DNA of 64,000 nt from JAIVJG01 sp964236735 (lineage in GTDB: Bacteria; Acidobacteriota; Blastocatellia; Pyrinomonadales; Pyrinomonadaceae), in assembly GCA_964236735.1 (NCBI GenBank), contig CAXSFM010000010.1, forward strand, positions 1-64,000. Reading direction: 5' to 3'. Shown here one piece after another: positions 58,019 to 64,000 of this stretch (position 1 is its first letter; each line of letters begins with the position of its first letter). A model generated the notes under the pieces. That model had not been told where the DNA came from. It made no database searches and saw only the letters and a list, made by a program, of their open reading frames with translations. Position numbers and translations under genes: made by a program.

Positions 58019-59227
58019 TTAACTTTGTAACGTTAGTAGATTTAACTCAATGATGTCCGCGTTCTCTATACGCAGCCGCTCTAATGTCTCGCCTGAAGGC
58101 GCGGCTTCGAGGTTGATGCGCGCGACGGCGGCCTCCGAGCCTTCAAAGATGATGTTCTCCATTTCCTGCACGTTGATGGAAGCGGCGCGGATAGCATCGA
58201 GTACATGCGCGAGAATGCCGGGGCGGTCGCGGTGGCGGACGACGAGCGTGTGCGTGGCGGGCGTGCGTAAGGCGAGGTTGACGACGTTCGGCACGCGCCC
58301 CGTCTCTTTGAAGGTGCGGATGATGCGGACGGTCTCGGTGGCGATGGCTTCCTGCGCCTGATCTGTAGATGCGCCGATGTGGTGCGTGCCGTAAAGATTC
58401 GGCTCGCGCGCGATCTCGTCCGTGAACTCGCCCGTCGCGCTTGTCGGCTCGTTCGCATACACGTCGAGACCTGCGCGCACGCCGCGCTCGCGCATCGCAC
58501 GCAACAAGGCGGCTTGATCCACGACTTCGCCGCGCGCGGTGTTGATGAAGTACGCGCCCTCGCGCATCGCGTCGAAGAAGCTCGCGTCAACGAGTCCGCG
58601 CGTCTCAGGTTTTAAGGCGACGTGGACGCTTACGATGTCCGCGTCGCGCGCGACATCTTTCGGATCGTCGCGGCGTTCGATGCCGAGTGCGTTGGCGCGC
58701 TCGTCGGTTAGGCTCCGGCTCCACGCGATGACGGGCATTCCGAAACTCTGCGCGCGCGCGATCATCTCCTGCCCGATCTGTCCCGTGCCGACGAGTCCGA
58801 GCGTGCGCCCGTAGAGGCCGCGCGCTTTGGAAAATTCTTTTTTGTTCCAGCGTCCCGCGCGCAACTCGATGACGTTGTCGGCGATGCGACGGTCGAGCGC
58901 GAGGATTAAAGCAAAGGCGAGTTCGGCGACGGCGACGGAATTTTTGCCGGGACAATTCGAGACGTAGATGCCGCGAGCGGAAGCCGCCTTCACGTCAATC
59001 GTGTTGTAGCCCGCGCCCGCGCGCACGATCAACTTCAACGCGCCCGCGTCCATCATCGCTTCCGTCACCTTCGTCGAACGCACGACAAGCGCGTCCGGCT
59101 GGTACGCGCGGACGGCTTCGACGAGCGTCTCATCTTTCACATCCGGCTGGTAGGAAAAATCGCAACCGGCGGCTTCAAGACCGTCTTGCCCCGACTGTTC
59201 AAATTTATCTGCGATGAGTACGCGCAT
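58019..59227 (-). CDS. serA: D-3-phosphoglycerate dehydrogenase
   Basis: Phosphoglycerate dehydrogenase of 402 residues. Rossmann site GLVGTGQIGQEMIARA, catalytic R in NTARGEVVD, E in YANEPTSATGEF and H in YGTHHIGAST, and a C-terminal ACT domain (about 330-402: VVRHRDRPGILAHVLDAIRAASINVQEMEN) that could bind serine for feedback. It oxidises 3-phosphoglycerate to 3-phosphohydroxypyruvate, the substrate of SerC. serC, serA and the DUF1015 gene share a strand within 5.4 kb. Confidence 0.94.
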   Translation of the reverse strand: MRVLIADKFEQSGQDGLEAAGCDFSYQPDVKDETLVEAVRAYQPDALVVRSTKVTEAMMDAGALKLIVRAGAGYNTIDVKAASARGIYVSNCPGKNSVAVAELAFALILALDRRIADNVIELRAGRWNKKEFSKARGLYGRTLGLVGTGQIGQEMIARAQSFGMPVIAWSRSLTDERANALGIERRDDPKDVARDADIVSVHVALKPETRGLVDASFFDAMREGAYFINTARGEVVDQAALLRAMRERGVRAGLDVYANEPTSATGEFTDEIAREPNLYGTHHIGASTDQAQEAIATETVRIIRTFKETGRVPNVVNLALRTPATHTLVVRHRDRPGILAHVLDAIRAASINVQEMENIIFEGSEAAVARINLEAAPSGETLERLRIENADIIELNLLTLQS

Positions 59228-59277
59228 GATGTTGCCTCTTATGAGTTGTGCTTTACTGAATCAGACGTGTGTGCGCG

Positions 59278-59811
59278 TCACTTCTGCTCGCACACGTCGC
59301 CAGCCACTTGGCCTCCGCCGTCAGCGGGCATCCCGCCGATGAGCCGATTCATGAGCGCGGCGTTGAAGAACGAGACGCGGCGGTTTTTCGCCTTGCCTTC
59401 CGGCGAGTCGCCGGGCGCGATGGGCTTTGTGCCGCCGAAACCCACGGCCACGAGCCGCTTGCAGTCCACGCCTTTCTCGATGAGGCGGCGCGCGACGGCG
59501 AGGGCGCGCCTTTCGCTGAGAGCCTGACTTGCTTCGCCGCCCGCGTCCGTGTGCGCTTCCACGCGGAGCGTCGTGATGTATTTCTTGTCGTCGAGGTAGG
59601 TCTTAACGGCGTCGAGCGCCTTCTCGCTTTCGGGGAGAAGCTTGTCGCCGCCCTCGGCGAAGTTGATTGCGCCTTCGACCTTTAACTCGTGGCCTTCGAG
59701 ATGGTAGGGCTTCTGCGCGGCGTCCGTGCTTTGAGCCTCGGCGCGCGGCGCGAACGTCGCCAGTGCGAGCAGCGCGAGCGGGGCTAACAGCAATTTTCTC
59801 GTAAGTTTCAT
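59278..59811 (-). CDS. OmpA-family periplasmic/outer-membrane protein
   Basis: Protein of 177 residues with a signal peptide (about 1-27, LLLAPLALLALATFAPRAEA) and an OmpA-type peptidoglycan-binding domain (about 40-155): INFAEGGDKLLPESEKALDAVKTYL, VEAHTDAGGEASQALSERRALAVARRLI, GFGGTKPIAPGDSPEGKAKNRRVSF. The arginine (NRRVSF) and aspartate (HTD) contacting diaminopimelate are present. It probably anchors the envelope to peptidoglycan. Start at 59811 has a GGAAGGA site. Confidence 0.9.
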   Translation of the reverse strand: MKLTRKLLLAPLALLALATFAPRAEAQSTDAAQKPYHLEGHELKVEGAINFAEGGDKLLPESEKALDAVKTYLDDKKYITTLRVEAHTDAGGEASQALSERRALAVARRLIEKGVDCKRLVAVGFGGTKPIAPGDSPEGKAKNRRVSFFNAALMNRLIGGMPADGGGQVAGDVCEQK

Positions 59812-59846
59812 GGGTTGTTCCTTCCAAAGTCGCGCACGCGCGCGGG

Positions 59847-61082
59847 TCAAATCGTGTGCGTCAGGATGCCATCGCGTAGCTTCGGCTCGAACCACGTTGA
59901 CTTGGGCGGCATGATGCCGTTGGCGTCGGAGACGCGCAGCAAGTCTTCAATCGAAGTGGCGTAGAGCGCGAAGGCGACCGCCGCCTGTTTGCCATCCACG
60001 AGTTTTTCGAGTTCACCCGTGCCGCGTATGCCGCCGACGAAGTCTATGCGCTTGTCCGTCCGCACGTCCTTGATGCCGAGGATGGGGTCGAGCAGATTGT
60101 CTTGCAATACGCTCACGTCGAGCGCGGCGACGGGGTCAGCATTGTTGGCGGCGTCGCTCGCGTCTTTCAACTTGAGGCCGTACCAACTCCCGTCGAGATA
60201 CATGTGCCAGTGGCCGCTGTGTCCGGGGCCGCGCGCGTTGGCATTGTCGGTGATGCTGAAACGCTCGCCGACCTTCGTCAAAAATTCTTCCTTCGTCATG
60301 CCGTGCAAATCTTTGACGACGCGATTGTAGGGAAGTATCTGCATTTGATCCGAAGGGAAGGCGACGGCGATGAAACGGTTGTATTCTTCGTCGCCGGTTT
60401 GATTCGCGTTCTGCTCTTTGAGCGTCGCGCGTGCGCGGCTGGCGCTGGCCGCGCGGTGGTGGCCGTCGGCGATGTAGAGCATCGGCACTTCTTCAAAGCA
60501 GCGGACGAGTTGTTCGGAAGTCGCGACGCGCCAGACAGTGTGCCGGATGCCGTCTTCGGCGGTGAAGTCGTAGAGCGGCGCGTTGGATGTCTCGCCCGCG
60601 ACGAGCGCGTCAATGCGGCGGTCGGCTCTGTATGTGAGAAAGACGACGCCGGTCTGCGCGCCGACCTCAAGGATGTGTCGCGTGCGGTCGTTCTCTTTGT
60701 CGGGGCGCGTCTTCTCGTGCTTGCGAATCGTTCCCTCGTCGTACTCGTCAACGGAGAAGCACGCGCAGATGCCGACCTGCGTATGCTCGCCCATCACGAG
60801 GCGATAGAGATACAAGCCCGGCTCGTCGTCCGTCTGGAGCGGGCACGTCTCGACGAGCGTGCGAAAGTTCGCGGCGGCTTTCGCATAAGTTTCGTCGGCG
60901 TAAATGTTCGCGCCTTCCGGCATGTCTATCTCCGGGCGCGTGACGTGCAGGTAACTGAGCGGATTGTCGGCGGCAATGGCGCGCGCCTCTTCCGTGTTGA
61001 CCACGTCGTAGGGCACGCTGGCGACTTGCTCGACTTTTTCGGCGGGCGGGCGCAGGGCGCGGAAAGGATGGATGACGGCCAC
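59847..61082 (-). CDS. DUF1015 family protein, possible serine-metabolism enzyme
   Basis: DUF1015 protein of 411 residues: IHPFRALRPPAEKVEQVASVPYDVVN at the start, PLSYLHVTRPEID, GICACFSVDEYDEGTIRKHEKTRPDKENDR, and the central YIADGHHRAASASRA. The DGHHR motif recalls the ParB/Srx-like fold of free-serine kinases (SerK). DUF1015 genes often sit near serA/serC, as here, and no serB-type phosphatase is in the window. A role in serine phosphate metabolism is plausible but not established from sequence alone. Confidence 0.8.
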   Translation of the reverse strand: MAVIHPFRALRPPAEKVEQVASVPYDVVNTEEARAIAADNPLSYLHVTRPEIDMPEGANIYADETYAKAAANFRTLVETCPLQTDDEPGLYLYRLVMGEHTQVGICACFSVDEYDEGTIRKHEKTRPDKENDRTRHILEVGAQTGVVFLTYRADRRIDALVAGETSNAPLYDFTAEDGIRHTVWRVATSEQLVRCFEEVPMLYIADGHHRAASASRARATLKEQNANQTGDEEYNRFIAVAFPSDQMQILPYNRVVKDLHGMTKEEFLTKVGERFSITDNANARGPGHSGHWHMYLDGSWYGLKLKDASDAANNADPVAALDVSVLQDNLLDPILGIKDVRTDKRIDFVGGIRGTGELEKLVDGKQAAVAFALYATSIEDLLRVSDANGIMPPKSTWFEPKLRDGILTHTI

Positions 61083-61216
61083 TTCTTTAGCGTCTCCTTT
61101 GTCGTTTGAAGATGTACGGGCTGAAACTTAAGAGGGTAAGATTATCCGCCGGACGTGCTTTTGCCAAGTTGCGAGCGGCGTCCTGAACCCTTTAACCGGA
61201 CGGAGGAATTTCTGTG

Positions 61217-61540
61217 ATGGATAATCTGGCGGAGCGTCATTGCGTGCCCTGTCATGGCGGCGTGCCGCGCGTGCGCGGCGCGGAGCTGGCGAGTCTGTTA
61301 GCGCGACTCGACGGATGGGAAGCAATCGAAGAACATCATCTCTTGAAAAGCTACGAGTTCCGCAACTTCCACGACGCGCAAACGTTCGTCACACGCATCG
61401 GCGACATCGCCGAGTCCGAAGGCCATCACCCGGACATCACTTTCGGCTGGGGCTACGCGCGCCTCAAAATCTACACGCACGCGATTGACGGTCTCACAGA
61501 AAGCGACTTTATCCTCGCCGCGAGAATAGACGCAGCGTAA
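61217..61540 (+). CDS. Pterin-4a-carbinolamine dehydratase
   Basis: PCD/PhhB/DCoH family protein of 107 residues. The signature EGHHPDITFGWGYARLKIYTH is at 68-88 with H70, H71, D73 and H88, the active-site set. It dehydrates 4a-hydroxytetrahydropterin to quinonoid dihydropterin, and relatives take part in molybdopterin handling. GGAGGA lies eight bases before the ATG at 61217. Divergent from the DUF1015 gene; no aromatic amino acid hydroxylase is seen here. Confidence 0.92.
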   Translation: MDNLAERHCVPCHGGVPRVRGAELASLLARLDGWEAIEEHHLLKSYEFRNFHDAQTFVTRIGDIAESEGHHPDITFGWGYARLKIYTHAIDGLTESDFILAARIDAA

Positions 61541-61549
61541 ATAACAAAG

Positions 61550-61579
61550 AGGGCGACCGGGGCAAGCGCCGGTCGCCCT
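61550..61579. terminator. Hairpin terminator between convergent genes
   Basis: Perfect 11-base arms AGGGCGACCGG (61550-61560) and complement (61569-61579), loop of eight. No long T run on the right, but the GC-rich stem sits 10 bases after the dehydratase stop and 30 before the convergent gene's stop. Confidence 0.7.
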
Positions 61580-61608
61580 GCTTGATGCGCGTGCGCCTTC
61601 ACGCTGCT

Positions 61609-63021
61609 TTATCGCTTCGTTGTCTTGATGGAAATAGGTTTGACTACAGTTGGAACAGCCTTCGGCGCGACGGGCTTCAAGGTTGTTGATTTAATGCCGC
61701 CTTTGGAACGAATCGCGCCGCCGTGACGCATCGTGTCAACGAGACGCGGCGTGACGACACGCGGCGTTGTCGCCGTCCTCCTTGCCGTCGAACGAATAGC
61801 CGGCGGGGGGAGGGCCGGGCCGACGCTTGCTTCGACGTTGACGTAGAAGCGGAAGTTACCGGACTGAATGACGTTTAAGAGAAACTGCACGTCAACGGTC
61901 TCGCCGGGCGCGATGACTCCATCCGGGCCGAGGTCAACGCTCGCGCTTGAGTTGAGGCCACCGCCGTTCAGTTGATCAGGTTCTGTTTCGCCGTCATCGA
62001 ACTCCAGCGCCGTCCCCTTGATGACGACTGTTCGTCCCTGACTGTTCACAAATGTCTCGGCATCGCCCGACGTGACGAGACGCAGTTGAGCCTGCGACGG
62101 GACGGTCGAGGGGCTGTTGAGCGTCGTGATGTCAATGGCGCGGAAGGTCAGGAACGTGATGTTCTGGGTCGTGTTGTTGGTGAAGCTGCGGCGAATGGAG
62201 AGCGTGCCGGAGTTGCCGCTGCCCGTGCGGACGCGGTTGGGAGCAGATGACTGCAAGGCATTCGGCTCGACGAGCGCGTTGGGAATTGTCTGGTTGCGCT
62301 CGATGGTCTGGAACGCTGCGTTCTGCGGGCCGGGCGCGCCCAACACGGGCGGCGCGGTGATGCCGGGATGCGGCGTGCCCGTGACGGAGACGAGCGTGAA
62401 GTCATCCGCGTTGTTGTCCGTGTCCTGCGGACGGCCTGCGGTCGCCGTGCCCATCTTACGGACGTATGCGTACTGGTCTGCGGGACGCGCGCCGGTCGCG
62501 CGCTGTAAGCCTGTCCCTTCGATGTAATTGATGGCACTGGGGTCGCCGGTGGTCGGTTGTCCGCCGCCGATGAAGCCCACCGAGTCTATAACAACCGTAT
62601 CGTCGCTGTTCGTTAGTTGGAAGCCCTCGTTGTCAACGTAGAAATCGAAATCGCCGTTGCCGCTGGCGTTCAAATCCAGCGAGGCGTAAGAGCTGAGGCT
62701 GTAGCCGAAGTTGTCGCCGAGGAGCAGGTACGAGCGCGCAGGGAAGATGGTGCCCGCCGGGAAAGAGATGCTGAAGTCGCCGAACGACGGGTCATACGCG
62801 ATGATGTTGTAGTTGCTGATGTCGCAGGCCGTGTCGCGGTTGCAGTAAAACTCCATGTACTCGTCTGCGAAGCCGTCCGAGCCATCCGTCGGCCCCGCCG
62901 AGCGACTCGTCAGGCTTGACGGGCGGCTCGTCCGCCATGCGCCGCGACTCGTCCGGTTCGCCGAACGCGCCCGACCCGACACACAGCGCACGGGAGAAGA
63001 CTTGTCCGGGGTTGTCGTCAC
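61609..63021 (-). CDS. Lamin-tail-domain protein with atypical N-terminus
   Basis: Frame of 470 residues. From about residue 45 a lamin-tail-like domain is clear (GFADEYMEFYCNRD, NYNIIAYDPSFGDFSISFPAGT, YLLLGDNFG, DTVVIDSVGF), then a beta-rich domain (GTLSIRRSFTNNTTQNITFLTFRAID, VDVQFLLNVIQSGNFRFYVNVEA) and a basic tail. Proteins with this layout are normally secreted. Here the first 45 residues are Ser/Arg-rich with no signal peptide, and no ATG start exists before the upstream stop, only GTG at 63021. A frameshift, a lost N-terminus or a wrong start is likely. Confidence 0.65.
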   Translation of the reverse strand: MTTTPDKSSPVRCVSGRARSANRTSRGAWRTSRPSSLTSRSAGPTDGSDGFADEYMEFYCNRDTACDISNYNIIAYDPSFGDFSISFPAGTIFPARSYLLLGDNFGYSLSSYASLDLNASGNGDFDFYVDNEGFQLTNSDDTVVIDSVGFIGGGQPTTGDPSAINYIEGTGLQRATGARPADQYAYVRKMGTATAGRPQDTDNNADDFTLVSVTGTPHPGITAPPVLGAPGPQNAAFQTIERNQTIPNALVEPNALQSSAPNRVRTGSGNSGTLSIRRSFTNNTTQNITFLTFRAIDITTLNSPSTVPSQAQLRLVTSGDAETFVNSQGRTVVIKGTALEFDDGETEPDQLNGGGLNSSASVDLGPDGVIAPGETVDVQFLLNVIQSGNFRFYVNVEASVGPALPPPAIRSTARRTATTPRVVTPRLVDTMRHGGAIRSKGGIKSTTLKPVAPKAVPTVVKPISIKTTKR

Positions 63022-63206
63022 GCTCGCCGAGCCGCTTTTATTCTTCCGTCGCCTTTCTTTCCGCCGATTGTCAGACCCGCCTCTCCGGTGTTATATCTCC
63101 TCGTCACTCCGGCAGACGAATTTGACCGGGACGGATTAGCCATTTAGTCGGACGCAGAAACGCTCCATCCTATAAATCGAAAGGCATGCTCATTTAAGGC
63201 ATCATC

Positions 63207-64000
63207 ATGGCAGACAAAACTCCCATCACGGTCGCGCACGGCGACGGCATCGGCCCCGAAATCATGGAGGCCACGCTCCACATACTCGAAGCGGCGGGCG
63301 CGCAACTCGACATTGAGCGCATCGAGATCGGCGAGAAGGTTTATCTCGCGGGCAACGCCGCAGGCATCGAGCCGGGCGCGTTCGAGTCTCTCCGGCGCAC
63401 CAAAGTTTTCCTGAAAGCTCCCATCACGACACCGCAGGGCGGCGGCTACAAGAGCCTTAACGTGACGGTCAGGAAGACATTCGGCCTCTACGCCAACGTG
63501 CGCCCGTGCGTCTCTTACGCGCCGTTCGTCGAGACGAAGCATCCCGTCATGGATGTGGTCGTCGTCCGCGAAAATGAAGAGGATGTCTATGGCGGCATCG
63601 AATATCGCCAGACGCATCAAGTGACGCAGTGCCTCAAGCTCATCTCGCGACCGGGCACTGAGAAAATCGTGCGCTACGCCTTCGAGTACGCGCGCCGCAA
63701 CAATCGCAAGAAGGTGACGTGCTTCACGAAAGACAACATCATGAAGATTACGGACGGACTCTTCCACAAAGTTTTTGAAGAGATCGCGCCGGAATATCCC
63801 GACATCGAGAACGAGCACTGGATCGTGGACATCGGCGCGGCGAAGATGGCCGACACGCCGGAGAACTTCGACGTGCTCGTGCTGCCGAACCTCTACGGCG
63901 ACGTGCTTTCGGACGTGGCGGCGCAAATCGCCGGCTCGGTCGGACTCGCCGGCTCGGCCAACATCGGTGAATCAATCGCGATGTTCGAGGCCATCCACGG
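63207..64000 (+). CDS. icd: NADP-dependent isocitrate dehydrogenase (partial, runs off window)
   Basis: N-terminal 264 residues of an isocitrate/isopropylmalate dehydrogenase-family enzyme, cut by the window end. GDGIGPEIMEA near 10; substrate contacts SLNVTVRKTFGLYANVRPC (about 88-106); VVRENEEDVYGGIEYRQTHQV; catalytic lysine region TCFTKDNIMK; metal aspartates in PNLYGDVLSDVAAQIAG. The sequence resembles the Thermus/Rickettsia-type isocitrate dehydrogenase, in which the chain is about 480 residues, rather than IPMDH. It oxidises isocitrate to 2-oxoglutarate in the TCA cycle, one step after the aconitase-like enzyme at the other end of the window. Confidence 0.88.
   Translation, partial: MADKTPITVAHGDGIGPEIMEATLHILEAAGAQLDIERIEIGEKVYLAGNAAGIEPGAFESLRRTKVFLKAPITTPQGGGYKSLNVTVRKTFGLYANVRPCVSYAPFVETKHPVMDVVVVRENEEDVYGGIEYRQTHQVTQCLKLISRPGTEKIVRYAFEYARRNNRKKVTCFTKDNIMKITDGLFHKVFEEIAPEYPDIENEHWIVDIGAAKMADTPENFDVLVLPNLYGDVLSDVAAQIAGSVGLAGSANIGESIAMFEAIH

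Noticed and set aside
60102..61109. Plus-strand open frame of 335 residues
   Set aside because: Antisense to the DUF1015 gene, which has a clear family match and good coding sense.

Overview
The window looks like one contiguous chromosomal piece of a high-GC, free-living, probably aerobic bacterium. A Ser/Thr kinase fused to TPR repeats, secreted metallopeptidases, carboxypeptidase-regulatory and beta-propeller proteins, MacB-like permeases without an ATPase, an ergothioneine pathway and a TCA-type isocitrate dehydrogenase together suggest Acidobacteriota (Blastocatellia-like). That placement is inference from gene content; there is no rRNA or other marker gene to confirm it. The left edge carries an integron-type integrase and the right edge cuts an isocitrate dehydrogenase gene.

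Layout. 0-4.5 kb: integrase, a fused aconitase-superfamily enzyme overlapping a CYTH protein, and a DUF488 protein. 4.6-10.5 kb: transporters and small accessory enzymes (MFS, two DoxX proteins, flavin reductase, TmrB-like P-loop protein, two GNATs, cupin, 2OG-Fe oxygenase). 10.6-17.5 kb: REC-GGDEF protein, HxlR regulator, thioredoxin reductase, two CoA-dependent fatty-acid enzymes flanking a PilZ protein, two small membrane proteins and tRNA-Ala(GGC). 17.6-18.3 kb: a lower-GC nuclease-like gene. 18.7-24.7 kb: a compact five-gene operon for a Tat-exported molybdo-flavo-iron-sulfur aldehyde/xanthine oxidoreductase (PaoABC type) with its XdhC-type chaperone and MobA-like cytidylyltransferase. 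25.9-29.3 kb: a MerR-regulated copper cassette (regulator, CopA, membrane cupredoxin) ending in a strong terminator. 29.4-36.5 kb: secreted protein, M1 peptidase, cardiolipin-synthase-like protein, EEP hydrolase. 36.6-39.2 kb: two MacB-like permeases. 39.3-43.4 kb: divergent ergothioneine locus (egtB against egtD plus a plant-type glutamate-cysteine ligase). 43.5-45.9 kb: Opu-type compatible-solute importer with a permease-binding protein fusion. 47-54.5 kb: CruA-like flavoprotein, kinase-TPR receptor, M28-PDZ peptidase. 54.5-61.5 kb: beta-propeller, serine biosynthesis genes (serC, serA) with a DUF1015 protein, OmpA-type protein, pterin dehydratase. 61.6-64 kb: lamin-tail-domain protein and partial icd.

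The most striking signal is not a gene. Fourteen intergenic inverted repeats have arms made of short tandem units, mostly seven bases. Each locus uses its own or a shared unit (TGATGAG/TGATAAG, AGTAGCC, AGTTCAA, AAAAGGC, TGAATGG, an 8-base GCAAAGAC-like unit). Four loci nest the TGATGAG-type hairpin inside an outer pair of 9-base-unit arms (ATAGACAGG). All fourteen lie in co-directional or convergent gaps; none lies in the nine divergent promoter gaps. At three loci the arms have become coding sequence at a gene terminus. This looks like a systematic, possibly active, repeat-generating process.
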